From the NCBI RefSeq assembly GCF_049568105.1, contig NZ_CP145335.1, forward strand, positions 3,472,001-3,536,000: DNA of 64,000 nucleotides, written 5' to 3'. Origin of the DNA: Salinisphaera sp049568105 (GTDB lineage: Bacteria; Pseudomonadota; Gammaproteobacteria; Nevskiales; Salinisphaeraceae). A program made the position numbers and the translations under genes. Of the stretch, positions 52,648 to 61,836 are shown in pieces. The notes under the pieces are model-generated. The model made no database searches. It saw only the letters and a list, made by a program, of their open reading frames with translations, and was not told the DNA's origin. How positions within the stretch are numbered: position 1 is the first letter of the stretch; each line of letters starts with the position of its first letter.

Positions 52648-54261
52648 CTAAAGCGAGGGTTTAGCTTGTTGGCCTTCGTGGCCCAGGATATCTTCGATAA
52701 CCTCGACTGTCTGCCGCGGTGGCAGCGCTGTGGCCATAGCCATCCAGAGCACCGCTATACTCCAGATTGCGATCAGCACCAGCTCGGTGCCAAACGACAG
52801 CACGTCATAGCCGCCGTCGAGGCCGCCCAGAGCCGACAGTATCCACATGCCGCCGAACCAGGGCGCCAACCAAGAGATATGCCGCCAGCCGAACTGTGCG
52901 GCCGAGCGACCGGTGGCGTGATAGATCGCCGCATACACCACGAAACCGATCAGAATCAGACCGAACAAAAAGTTGTTCGCGTTGAAGCCGGCCCAGTACA
53001 CGATCCAGTTACTGGCGATGAAGGCAATCGGCGCGATCACATACCCGCCTTTGAGCCAGAACGGCCGTTCGATATCCGGCGCATTGCGACGCAGACACAG
53101 CAATACCACCGGCCCAAGGCCATAGGTCAGCACCGTGATCGAGGTGATGTATTTAACCATCTGCTGCCAGGCCGGGAACGGCAGCAGGAACAGACAGCCC
53201 ACCACCCACATCAACACGATCGACACCCACGGCACGCCCCAGGGCGTTAGCTTGGCCAACACCGACGGCCCGGCGCCGACCTCGCCATTGGCCATCGTGA
53301 TACGGGAACCGCCGGTCGTGAACATCAAACCGGTGCCGCCCGGCGAGACATAGGCATCGATATACAGGAACACGGCCAGCCAGGTCATACCCAGGCCGGC
53401 CGCCAGCCCCGCGAACGGACCGAAGTCGCCGGAGAAACTCAGGCTCGACCAGTCACCGCCGATCTGTTCCGGCTGCAGTGCCAGCAGGAAGGCGACCTGC
53501 AGGCCGACATACACGACCGCGGCAACGACCACCGAGCCAATGACCGCGAACGGCATATAGCGGTTCGGATCGGCGCTTTCGCCGGCCAGGTCGATCGCGG
53601 TACGAAAACCGAGAAAGGAAAACACCACGCCCGCCGCCGGCAGCGCGATGAAGATACCCGACATATCGTAGCTGCCTGGGGCCGCACTCAGGTTCGAACC
53701 GTGGAAGGACACGATCATCAGCCCCACGATGGTCGCGATCGGCACGAAAATCTTCCACCAGGTAATGGTGGAGTTCAGCGTCAATAACCAGCGGATGGTC
53801 AGCAGGTTAATCGCTGCCATGATGCCGATCAGCACTACGGCCGCGGCGAAACCAGTGCCGGTGAGCAGCCCGCCGCTATCCGGCTGGATGAAATAAGGCA
53901 GGTAGTTGTTGGCATACTGCAGAATCGCCTCGGCCTCGACCGGCGGGATCGGCACATAGGCCAAAAACAACAGCCAACTCCAGATCCGGCCAAGACCGGC
54001 GCCATGGCTGGCATGGCTCATATGCACCAGCGCCCCACTGCGGGGAAAGACCGTTGCCAGCTCGGCGAAACATAGCGCCAGCAGCATGATGATCACGGCG
54101 CCGACCACCCAGCTCAAGATGCTCCAAGGACCAGCCAGTTTGGCGGCATATAAGGCGCCAAACAGCCAGCCGGAACCGATCATACTGGTCGTACTGGCAA
54201 ACAGCAGACCGATCGGACCGGCATGGCGCTTGAGCTGACCACCCGATTGAATCGAGGCCAT
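52648..54261 (-). CDS. APC-family amino acid/organic cation permease
   Basis: 537 residues with about twelve TM segments. The N-terminal APC signature ASTTSMIGSGWLFGALYAA (TM1 unwound region) is clear, followed by FAELATVFPRSGALVHMSH. FRTAIDLAGESADPNRYMPFAVIGS around TM6 is also typical. Substrate class (amino acid or related) cannot be set from sequence. A GGGGGAA site precedes the ATG at 54261. It is first in the trio with the barrel and cupin genes. Confidence 0.88.
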   Translation of the reverse strand: MASIQSGGQLKRHAGPIGLLFASTTSMIGSGWLFGALYAAKLAGPWSILSWVVGAVIIMLLALCFAELATVFPRSGALVHMSHASHGAGLGRIWSWLLFLAYVPIPPVEAEAILQYANNYLPYFIQPDSGGLLTGTGFAAAVVLIGIMAAINLLTIRWLLTLNSTITWWKIFVPIATIVGLMIVSFHGSNLSAAPGSYDMSGIFIALPAAGVVFSFLGFRTAIDLAGESADPNRYMPFAVIGSVVVAAVVYVGLQVAFLLALQPEQIGGDWSSLSFSGDFGPFAGLAAGLGMTWLAVFLYIDAYVSPGGTGLMFTTGGSRITMANGEVGAGPSVLAKLTPWGVPWVSIVLMWVVGCLFLLPFPAWQQMVKYITSITVLTYGLGPVVLLCLRRNAPDIERPFWLKGGYVIAPIAFIASNWIVYWAGFNANNFLFGLILIGFVVYAAIYHATGRSAAQFGWRHISWLAPWFGGMWILSALGGLDGGYDVLSFGTELVLIAIWSIAVLWMAMATALPPRQTVEVIEDILGHEGQQAKPSL

Positions 54262-54487
54262 CGCGTGTTCCCCCTGTCATTGAATATGTTGGTTTGAAAG
54301 CCGTACACGATCCAGGGCTACGACCAGGGCCGCATCGGATCGGCAATGACATTGCACGTGCGAAAATCGCGCCAACACATGCCCAGGGCCCGAGCAGGCC
54401 GCCCCTCGATTCGGGGCACGGCGATACCGTCGAAACGCCGACCCGGCAACCGATAGCGGCCGCAGAATCGCGTCACTGCATGGATAA

Positions 54488-54509
54488 TGCACTAAAAAAA
54501 CGCAGTGCA
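54488..54509 (-). terminator. Possible terminator after tRNA-Thr(UGU)
   Basis: TGCACT (54488-54493) and AGTGCA (54504-54509) bracket a run of seven A (54494-54500), read as T7 on the minus strand, 14 bases after the tRNA. The geometry is not classical, since the T-run is in the loop. It would separate the tRNA from the permease cassette. Confidence 0.3.
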
Positions 54510-54522
54510 CGAGGGAAGGCAA

Positions 54523-54598
54523 TGGAGCCGGCGACCGGAGTCGAACCGATGACCTGCTGTTTACAAGACAGCTGCTCTACCAGCTGAGCTACGCCGGC
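54523..54598 (-). tRNA. trnT: tRNA-Thr (anticodon UGU)
   Basis: 76 nt with encoded CCA. Acceptor GCCGGCG pairs with CGCCGGC. Anticodon loop CTTGTAA. In E. coli the corresponding thrU lies directly upstream of tyrU in the tufB cluster; here 3.8 kb separates it from tRNA-Tyr. Confidence 0.97.
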
Positions 54599-54716
54599 TC
54601 TCAGGCTGCCCATTCTGACGGCTCGCCTCGGTTCTGGCTACCCATTGCGGTGCACGAACAGCGTTTTTGCCTGGGGCGCGCTTTCGATATCCCGAGCCCA
54701 ACCCGGCCGGCGTGGC

Positions 54717-55709
54717 TCAGGACGGCGCGAGCCGCACACTGATGTCACCGGCATAGACAGCCTGTTCGCGACCATCGATCTCGATACGCAGACTGCCGTC
54801 GCTGCCGATCCCACGCGCGACCCCAGAGCGACGATGCGCGCCGTCGACCAGATCAACCGCCTGGCCGGCGACCCGGTCGAAGGCCGTCCAGCGGGCCAGG
54901 AACGGCTCGAAGCCGGCGTGCTCGAAACGCGTCAACGCCTCCAGTACGGCATCCAGACAGCGCCCGGCGAGCACGCTGCGCGAACACGGCTGCGGCAGAT
55001 GATCGACCAGATGCGTCCAGGGCTGGTCGATACCGTCTGCCGAGCGCGGCATCGCGACGTTCAGCCCGAGCCCGACGATCAGCCGTGCGCCGCCGCCGGC
55101 TTCGGCCCGGGCCTCGGTCAGAATTCCGCCAACCTTATCCTGGCCGATCCAAAGATCGTTCGGCCATTTCACCCCGACATCCGGCACGCCAAGCGCGTCC
55201 AGCGCCTCAGCCATCGCCACGCCCACGGCAAGACTTACGGTCGCCACCGGCGCCTTCGGCACGGCCAGTTCGTAAGCGACCGATAGATACAGATTGGCCG
55301 CGAACGGCGACACCCAAGCTCGCCCGGCGCGGCCACGACCGGCCGTTTGACGCTCGGCCAGACAGGCCCGGATCGCACCGTCGCGATAACCGGCCAGCAC
55401 GCTATTGGTCGAATCCACCGTCTGGCGCAGGATCAGCTGATCCAGACGCGCGCTATGCGCAGGCGACAACTCGCCTCGGATCGCCCTGGCCTCCAGCAGA
55501 TCGACCGGCCCGGCGAGCCGATACCCTTTGCCAGAGACCGCGTAGATATCGATGCCGGCGGCACGCAAACGCGCAACCCGCGCCGAGACCGCCGACCGGC
55601 TCACGCCAAGTTGAACAGCCAGTCGCGGCCCGGACATCCAGCCGCCATCGGCCAGCGCTGCAATCACCGGCTCGGCCGACTCGATCTCGTCGACCCACTC
55701 CTGGCTCAT
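54717..55709 (-). CDS. birA: Bifunctional biotin ligase/repressor BirA
   Basis: 330 residues from the ATG at 55709, overlapping the plsY stop by four bases (ATGA). An N-terminal winged helix (MSGPRLAVQLGVSRSAVSARV) precedes the catalytic domain with the biotinyl-AMP loop GRGRAGRAW and KWPNDLWIGQDKVGGIL. The DNA-binding domain means it can also repress biotin genes; none are in this window. The C-terminal SH3-like end is present. Confidence 0.95.
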   Translation of the reverse strand: MSQEWVDEIESAEPVIAALADGGWMSGPRLAVQLGVSRSAVSARVARLRAAGIDIYAVSGKGYRLAGPVDLLEARAIRGELSPAHSARLDQLILRQTVDSTNSVLAGYRDGAIRACLAERQTAGRGRAGRAWVSPFAANLYLSVAYELAVPKAPVATVSLAVGVAMAEALDALGVPDVGVKWPNDLWIGQDKVGGILTEARAEAGGGARLIVGLGLNVAMPRSADGIDQPWTHLVDHLPQPCSRSVLAGRCLDAVLEALTRFEHAGFEPFLARWTAFDRVAGQAVDLVDGAHRRSGVARGIGSDGSLRIEIDGREQAVYAGDISVRLAPS

Positions 55710-56326
55710 CGGCGGCGCCACAGGCGCGCCCGTTCGAAACGGTTTTCTTCGCCGGCCCGCATCCGCGTGATGTTGCCGCGATGGGTATAGACGATCAGCA
55801 CGCTGGCTACCACGACGAACAGGTGACCGGCTGTCGGCACCCCAGGCACGAAGAAGCTGGCGATCGCCACCCCAACCATGCCCAGCATGGTCGCCAGACC
55901 GACATAGCCAGAGGCCACCAGTACCGCGATCCAGACCGCCGCCCCAAACAGCAGCGAGCCGGGCAGCAGAACCGCCAGCACGCCGATGCAGGTGGCCGCG
56001 CCCTTGCCGCCGCGGAAGCTGTAGAACACTGGATAGATATGGCCAAGGATGGCAGCAATGCCACAAACGAACGGCCAGGGGCCGTAGGCATGCAGCAGAA
56101 TCGGTACGAACCCCGCGGCGAACGCGCCCTTGACGATATCGAATACCAACACTGCCAAGCCATAGCCGCGTCCGCCGGCACGCAAGGCGTTGGTCGCCCC
56201 GGCGTTGCCGCTGCCGCTGGCGCGTACGTCCTCCTGGCCGAACATCGGCGCCAGCAGCAGGCTGCCGGAGACCGAACCAATCAAATAGGCCGCCACGACG
56301 GCGACGATAGCGGCGATTACAGGCAT
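55706..56326 (-). CDS. plsY: Acyl-phosphate glycerol-3-phosphate acyltransferase PlsY
   Basis: 206 residues from the ATG at 56326, which has GGGG eight bases upstream; a GTG two codons earlier overlaps the previous stop (TAGTG) and is possible. Five hydrophobic segments. Catalytic loop motifs are SGSGNAGATNALR, GHIYPVFYSFRGGKGAAT and an Arg/Glu-rich end. It makes lysophosphatidate from acyl-phosphate. It sits between an acyl-CoA synthetase and birA. Confidence 0.95.
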   Translation of the reverse strand: MPVIAAIVAVVAAYLIGSVSGSLLLAPMFGQEDVRASGSGNAGATNALRAGGRGYGLAVLVFDIVKGAFAAGFVPILLHAYGPWPFVCGIAAILGHIYPVFYSFRGGKGAATCIGVLAVLLPGSLLFGAAVWIAVLVASGYVGLATMLGMVGVAIASFFVPGVPTAGHLFVVVASVLIVYTHRGNITRMRAGEENRFERARLWRRR

Positions 56327-56331
56327 AAGCA

Positions 56332-58236
56332 CTACCCCAAATTCGTATTCTGGGACACGTCAGTCTTTTCTGCGGCGGCACGCCGGCCGTAGAGTCGATC
56401 GATATCCCGAGCATAGCAGCGTGCGACCCGGCGCCGACGGATTTTGTCGGTCGGCCCGACCAGGCCGTTGTCCTGCGTCCAGCGATCAGTAGTCACCGCC
56501 ACCCGCCGAATCTGGGCATGCGCCGGGAAGCTGTTGGTCAACTTGGCCAGCCGCTCGATGAAATAATTCTCGAGCCGTGGGCTGCGGAGACTTTCGGCCA
56601 GCCCGGGATCGAGACCCAGCCGGCGCATGATCGGCGTCAGCCGATGCGCCGGACAGCTCACCACTGCCGACAGCACCGGCCGCGCCTCACCGACCACGAT
56701 CGCGCGCGTGACCAACGGATCCAGCCGCAGGGCATGCTCGATCGGTTCGGGCGAGGCTTTCTCGCCGGAAGTCATGACGATGATCTCTTTCATCCGACCG
56801 GTCAGATACAGCCGTTTTTTGTCTAGACGACTGACCTTGTCGCCGGTATGCAGCCAGCCGCCGGCCGACAGCACCCGAGCGGTCGACTCTGCGTCGTTCC
56901 AGTACCCGCGCATCACGCCCGGCGAGCGCACCAGCAATTCGTTGTCGGGGCCGATCTTGGTGGCCACACCGCCGATCACCAGGCCGACGCTGTCGAGTTC
57001 GTTGTCATGGACGCGATTGACGCTGACCACCGGCCCGGCCTCGGTTAGCCCGTAGCCCTGTAGGATCGGCAGCCCAAGCCCCGCCAGCGTGCGCGCCACC
57101 GGATACGGCAGGGCGGCTGCGCCCGAGACTGCCACCTGCATCTGGGCCCCGAACAGGCGTAGGCAACGGCGGGCAACCAGATAGCGCAGCGCCGGCCAAG
57201 CCAGATGGCTGGCATGAAATCGTTCCCGGCCCTGCTCGCGTTCATAGACCGAAGCCCCAATATTGATCGTGGCCACGATCAGCCGGCGTACGATTTTCGG
57301 CCGGCGTGCCATCCAGCGCGACAGCTCGACATAGAAGCGCTCGTAAACCCGCGGCACGCCAACCAGCGTGGTCACCGGCTCGCGCGCGAGCGTCAGCCCT
57401 AGAAAACGCGGATGCCGACAGAACACGATCCGGGCGCCGGTGATCATCGCCCGATAGGCATCGACCACCCGCTCGTAGCTGTGTGCCAGCGGCACATAGG
57501 ACAGCGCGCATTCCGCCTCGACGGCTGGCAGCGCATCCGCTACGGCCTGGGCGTTGAACAGCAGATTGGCATGGCTGAGCATCGCGCCCTTGGCCCGTCC
57601 CTGGGAGCCCGAGGTATAGATCAGGCTGGCCAACTCATCGGCCGCCGGCGGCTGATCCGGCGGCTCGGGCTGGCTATCGGCACCGGCCAACGCATCGTCG
57701 GCGCTATGTATACGCGCATCGGCATCGCGATCGCCGGTGAACACCAGCGCGCTCGCCAGCGATTCGCAGGCATCGACCGCCAGAATCCGAGCCACCCAGC
57801 GCGCCTTGACGGCAATCAGCACGCGTGCGCCGCTATCGCCGAGCAAGTGGGCATTGCTGGCTGGCGTATCGGCACAAAACAGCCCGACCGTGACAGCCCC
57901 AAGGCTCATCGCCGCCTGGTCGACACACAACCACTCCGGCGAGTTGCGCAGCATGATCGCGACCCGGTCGCCGCGGTGTACGCCGCAGCCATGCAGCACT
58001 CGCCGCCAAGCCGCGACCCGCGCGCTCGCCTGCCCCCAGGTCAGCTCGCGCCAGACATGCTGGCGCGGCGAATAGAACCGATACGCCACTGCCTCCGGCG
58101 AGGCCGCGACCCGCGCCTCGAACAACTCGCACAGCGTGCTCGCTGATTCACGCGCGATCCAATGCGCAGGGCGCGCTTCAGTGATCGAGGGGCTCACGAT
58201 ACAACCAGGCCGCGCGGCGAGCATGGGCCGCCGCAT
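56332..58236 (-). CDS. AMP-forming long-chain acyl-CoA synthetase-like protein
   Basis: 634 residues in the longest frame; starts at 58236, 58224 (ATG) or 58197 (GTG) are all possible and none has a good ribosome-binding site. The adenylate-forming signature is YTSGSQGRAKG (207-217), a variant of the usual YTSGTTGxPKG. Further motifs are LPILQGYGLTEAGPVVS, GGWLHTGDKVS and LTGRMKEIIVMTSGEKASP. It probably activates fatty acids to acyl-CoA, feeding the adjacent plsY region functionally, though PlsY uses acyl-phosphate. The start overlaps the M61 peptidase gene. Confidence 0.85.
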   Translation of the reverse strand: MRRPMLAARPGCIVSPSITEARPAHWIARESASTLCELFEARVAASPEAVAYRFYSPRQHVWRELTWGQASARVAAWRRVLHGCGVHRGDRVAIMLRNSPEWLCVDQAAMSLGAVTVGLFCADTPASNAHLLGDSGARVLIAVKARWVARILAVDACESLASALVFTGDRDADARIHSADDALAGADSQPEPPDQPPAADELASLIYTSGSQGRAKGAMLSHANLLFNAQAVADALPAVEAECALSYVPLAHSYERVVDAYRAMITGARIVFCRHPRFLGLTLAREPVTTLVGVPRVYERFYVELSRWMARRPKIVRRLIVATINIGASVYEREQGRERFHASHLAWPALRYLVARRCLRLFGAQMQVAVSGAAALPYPVARTLAGLGLPILQGYGLTEAGPVVSVNRVHDNELDSVGLVIGGVATKIGPDNELLVRSPGVMRGYWNDAESTARVLSAGGWLHTGDKVSRLDKKRLYLTGRMKEIIVMTSGEKASPEPIEHALRLDPLVTRAIVVGEARPVLSAVVSCPAHRLTPIMRRLGLDPGLAESLRSPRLENYFIERLAKLTNSFPAHAQIRRVAVTTDRWTQDNGLVGPTDKIRRRRVARCYARDIDRLYGRRAAAEKTDVSQNTNLG

Positions 58237-59974
58237 CGGCTGTTTCGTCGACGCTCAAATGCCATTCCGGCGCGGCATCCCCGGCCAGCGTGATTTCGCG
58301 CACCAACAGCCGATCGCCCCGGAACAGATGCACCCGCAGGGCCGCGCCGGCCGGATAGCGCGCCAGCTGACGCGCCAGCTCGTGGCCGACCGCAATACCG
58401 TCGAAGGCGATCATGCGATCGCCGGGCGACACCCCGGCGCGCTGGGCCGGACCGTCGTCGAGCACATGCTGGATCAACGCCGGCCGGGCCGGATCGCTGG
58501 CCAGCAGCAGCCCCATGCGCCCACGAATGATCGATTCATCATCGGTCGCCGGCTCGGCCAGGGCGCGAATCCCGAAATCGCCGAGATAATCCGCCCAAGG
58601 CGCATCGGCTGTGGTGGCGAGATGAAAGGCGAAAAACTCGGCCAGATCCAGCCCCGATAATTCACTGGCCAGATCGGCGAGGCCGTTTTCCGGCACCGGG
58701 ATATTCTCGGCGCCGTAGCGCTGCCAAGCCGCGCGCATGACCGTATCCAGTGACACCCGGCCTTCGGTTTCCAGACGCAGCTTCAAATCCAGTCCCAACG
58801 CCAGCTGGGCGCCCTTGCCGTAGTAGCTGACCACCGCATTGGGCGTGTTCTCGTCTGGCTTATAGAACTTCAGCCAAGCGTCGAAGGACGATTCGGCCAG
58901 GCTCTGGCGATGACGCCCGGGGGTGCGCTCGATCCGGGTGGCCAGCTTGGCCAGTCGATCGAGGTAGGCCTGTTCGTTGATCACCCCGGCCCGTACCAGC
59001 CCGAGATCGTCGTAATAAGAGGTGACCCCCTCATACGCCCATAGATCGCGAAAATAGGCTTCTTGGGATAGATCGGACTCGGCCACCGCCTGCGGCCGGA
59101 TCCGCTTGACGTTCCAGAGATGGAAGTATTCGTGGCTGCATAGCCCGAGCAGGGTTTCATAGGCCGGATCGCGCTTGCCGGTCGCGGCCACCCGCGCCGC
59201 ACTCGGCAAAGCGTTACGCCCGACATCCAGCACGCTGGACTCGCGATGCTCCAGGCCGCCGAAGCCGCTATCAGTGACCTGGGCCAGAAACAGATAGCGC
59301 CGGGCCGGCAAAGCATCGAAAACGGTCGTCTGGGCTTCGCAAACCGCTGCCAGATCGATGGCCAACTGGCGGGTATCGGCATCGTGGCTACCCAGCAGCA
59401 CGAACGCATGCGCCACCCCGCGCACTTCGAAGGCCACCGATTCGATCGCCGCGCCCATCGCCACCGGGTGATCCACCAGATCCCAGTAGCTCGACGCCTG
59501 ATAGTCGCCAAAGCCGCGCTCATCGATTTCGGCGGCATCGAGGGTCGTCACCGTGGACCAGTCATGGCCTTCGGGCCTGAGCAGGCGTACCCGGACCGGC
59601 CACTGTTCGGCGCCAGCCGGGCGCAGCGCCAGGGAGGTGAAATTGAAAAAACCGCGCATGTCGTCGACGAACGCAGCCCGGACCGACGGATCGTGGGCAT
59701 AGAACTCACAGCGCACGCGCAACCGCTCGCCGTTCGCCTGCACCTCCCAGCTGCTGCGATCGACCGCGGTCACCGTCAGCGCCGCGCCGTTTTCGCCGAA
59801 GGCGTCAATCGAGAGCAGATGACGCGCAAAATCGCGGACCACATAGCTGCCTGGAATCCAGGTCGGCAAATGCAGCCGCTGCGGCTGCTCGGCGCTGGCG
59901 GCCATCTCCAGGTCGACGACGAACCGATGCGCTGCCGGGTCGACCGGTATCACGGTGTAGTCGAGAGTACTCAT
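58178..59974 (-). CDS. M61-family glycyl aminopeptidase with PDZ domain
   Basis: 598 residues from the ATG at 59974 (MSTLDYTVIPVD). Zinc motif HEYFH at 281-285 (context HEYFHLWNVKRIRP) with third ligand Glu315 in LWAYEG. A PDZ domain with ILHVLDDGPAQRAGVSPGDR-type sequence (here LIQHVLDDGPAQRAGVSPGD) lies near residue 490-560. No signal peptide, so probably cytoplasmic. The family is known for slow removal of N-terminal Gly or Ala. Confidence 0.88.
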   Translation of the reverse strand: MSTLDYTVIPVDPAAHRFVVDLEMAASAEQPQRLHLPTWIPGSYVVRDFARHLLSIDAFGENGAALTVTAVDRSSWEVQANGERLRVRCEFYAHDPSVRAAFVDDMRGFFNFTSLALRPAGAEQWPVRVRLLRPEGHDWSTVTTLDAAEIDERGFGDYQASSYWDLVDHPVAMGAAIESVAFEVRGVAHAFVLLGSHDADTRQLAIDLAAVCEAQTTVFDALPARRYLFLAQVTDSGFGGLEHRESSVLDVGRNALPSAARVAATGKRDPAYETLLGLCSHEYFHLWNVKRIRPQAVAESDLSQEAYFRDLWAYEGVTSYYDDLGLVRAGVINEQAYLDRLAKLATRIERTPGRHRQSLAESSFDAWLKFYKPDENTPNAVVSYYGKGAQLALGLDLKLRLETEGRVSLDTVMRAAWQRYGAENIPVPENGLADLASELSGLDLAEFFAFHLATTADAPWADYLGDFGIRALAEPATDDESIIRGRMGLLLASDPARPALIQHVLDDGPAQRAGVSPGDRMIAFDGIAVGHELARQLARYPAGAALRVHLFRGDRLLVREITLAGDAAPEWHLSVDETADAAAHARRAAWLYREPLDH

Positions 59975-60056
59975 GCCTTGTTCGGGTGCATGCGGTCCGG
60001 TCCCTGTTCGAATCATCGGTTAGTGTACGGGCTCGGCTTGGCCCTGCCCACGCCGG

Positions 60057-60716
60057 CTACCAGCGCACAACGTCCAGACCGAGCCCTCCGACCTGATGAA
60101 AAAGCCGCTTGGACGGGCATACCGCCACCCCGTGTTCAGCCCAGGACAACAGCGGCAGATCGGCATGTGAATCGGAATAAGCCGCCACATCCTCGCCGCT
60201 TTCCGGTATCCCGTCGAGCGCTTTCACGCGCCGCAGTTTTTCTTCGTCGCGACAGTTCTCGCCATCCATACCCACCAGCCGGCCGCGGCTGTTCCAGGCC
60301 ACCCGGGTCGCCAGTACCTCGTGAATCTCGAGCTTCTCGGCGATGCGCTGGACATAGACATCGAAACTCGCCGAGGCCAGGATCACGCGCACGCCTTGGC
60401 GCTGATATTCACGGAGCTGGGCTAGCCCCTGTTCGCGCATCGCTTCGACTAACAGATCATCGACGAAACGCTCGGTCCACTCAGCGACCCGGTCCCGCGG
60501 CTCGCCGCCCAGAAAGGCGCGCAGCATGGTGGTCTTGAGCCAAGTACGATCCCCCCAGCGCCAGAACTTGAGCAGACTCAGGGGCAGCCGCCAAAGCCAC
60601 AGGCTGCGGCGTTTTCGGTGATAGCGCAGATAGCCGATGATAAACGGCAGGAATGTGTCGTATTCCGTGAGCGTGACATCGAGATCGAACACGGCGATGC
60701 GGGGCGAAAAAGACAA
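60057..60716 (-). CDS. HAD-IB family phosphatase
   Basis: 219 residues. The only start that keeps the N-terminus (MSFSPRIAVFDLD) is a TTG at 60716. Motif I is DLDVT (Asp11, Asp13), motif II is LASASFD and the motif III/IV region is AYSDSHADLPLL. The helical cap after motif I is Trp/Arg-rich (RKRRSLWLWRLPLSLLKFW), typical of the SerB-like HAD-IB group. The substrate is unknown; candidates are phosphoserine or lipid phosphates. It faces murB head to head across 130 bases. Confidence 0.82.
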   Translation of the reverse strand: MSFSPRIAVFDLDVTLTEYDTFLPFIIGYLRYHRKRRSLWLWRLPLSLLKFWRWGDRTWLKTTMLRAFLGGEPRDRVAEWTERFVDDLLVEAMREQGLAQLREYQRQGVRVILASASFDVYVQRIAEKLEIHEVLATRVAWNSRGRLVGMDGENCRDEEKLRRVKALDGIPESGEDVAAYSDSHADLPLLSWAEHGVAVCPSKRLFHQVGGLGLDVVRW

Positions 60717-60846
60717 GGCGGCGCTCAGTCCGGCGAAACTTGGTCACCCAGCTTAGCCTATCGGCCCCGGGCGAGGCCTATAGCATCTTGCAAAGCGCTG
60801 GTTTCATCCCGACTATCGGCGCATTGTCTACCGCCGAGCGCCCGCC

Positions 60847-61836
60847 ATGCGCAGCCCCCGTCAACCCAGCCCTGCTCAGCATCGGGCCCTGGCCGCCCGG
60901 CTTGGCGCCGGCCTGCGCCGCGACGTCCCGCTGGCCGACAAGACCAGTTTTGGCATCGGCGGCCCAGCAAGGCTGTATTTCGAGGCCACCACCCCGGAGG
61001 CCCTAGCCACCGCGGTACGCGTAGCGCGCGAACTCGATATCGATTATTTCCTGCTCGGTGCCGGCGCCAACATTCTGATCGGCGACCGCGGCTTCGCCGG
61101 CCTGGTGATCGCCAACCAAGCCCGCGGCATTACGGTAGCCGGCACCCGCGTGCATGCCGCCAGTGGCGCGCTGATCTATCCGGACGTGATCGACGCCGCG
61201 GTCGGCCACAACCTGTCCGGCCTGGAGCACTATGTCGGCATTCCCTCGACCGTAGGCGGCGCGCTCTGGCAGAACTTGCATTTCCTGTCGCCCGCACCGA
61301 GCCGGGAACGCACCATGTTCATCGGCGAGGTACTGGAATCGGCCGATATCCTGACCGCCGACAATCAGCGCCGTACCGTGGATGTCGATTATTTCGAATT
61401 CGGCTACGACCAGTCGGTATTACACCAACGCGATGATGTCGTGCTGTCCGCCACTTTCGAGCTCGAATCCGGCCACGGCGAAGCCCTGGCGCGGATCATG
61501 GACGAAAACCTGCGCTGGCGCGCCGAGCGCCATCCGCCGCTGGATACCGAACCCTCGGCCGGCTCGATTTTCCGCAAGATCGACGGCATCGGTGCCGGTC
61601 GACTGATCGACGAGGCCGGCCTCAAGGGCATGGTCTGTAACGACGCCCAGATCTCACCGCGGCACGCCAATATCATCATCAATCGCGGCGCGGCACGGGC
61701 CGCCGATGTCTGTGCGTTGATCATGTACGCACAAAAAGCGGTGGAAGCCGCCACCGGCTACTGGCTGACCCCGGAAATATCCTTCGTCGGTGATTTCGGG
61801 CCGGTCGCGCGTATCCAGCAGCCGGCCTTTGCCTAG
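60847..61836 (+). CDS. murB: UDP-N-acetylenolpyruvoylglucosamine reductase MurB
   Basis: 329 residues. FAD-binding motifs SFGIGGPA and LGAGANILIGDRGFAGLVI, then GIPSTVGGALWQN. The catalytic serine region EPSAGSIFRKI and the closing STHANIIINRG-like segment (SPRHANIIINRG) are present. FGYDQSVL replaces the more common FGYRxS, a change at a position that usually holds Arg. MurB reduces the enolpyruvyl group to lactyl in peptidoglycan synthesis. In E. coli murB and birA are adjacent; here they are 5 kb apart. Confidence 0.92.
   Translation: MRSPRQPSPAQHRALAARLGAGLRRDVPLADKTSFGIGGPARLYFEATTPEALATAVRVARELDIDYFLLGAGANILIGDRGFAGLVIANQARGITVAGTRVHAASGALIYPDVIDAAVGHNLSGLEHYVGIPSTVGGALWQNLHFLSPAPSRERTMFIGEVLESADILTADNQRRTVDVDYFEFGYDQSVLHQRDDVVLSATFELESGHGEALARIMDENLRWRAERHPPLDTEPSAGSIFRKIDGIGAGRLIDEAGLKGMVCNDAQISPRHANIIINRGAARAADVCALIMYAQKAVEAATGYWLTPEISFVGDFGPVARIQQPAFA

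Noticed and set aside
54717..56414. 565-codon continuous frame covering birA and extending upstream
   Set aside because: The upstream 235 codons are Arg/Gly/Trp-rich and lie antiphase to plsY, which is clearly real; BirA starts at 55709.
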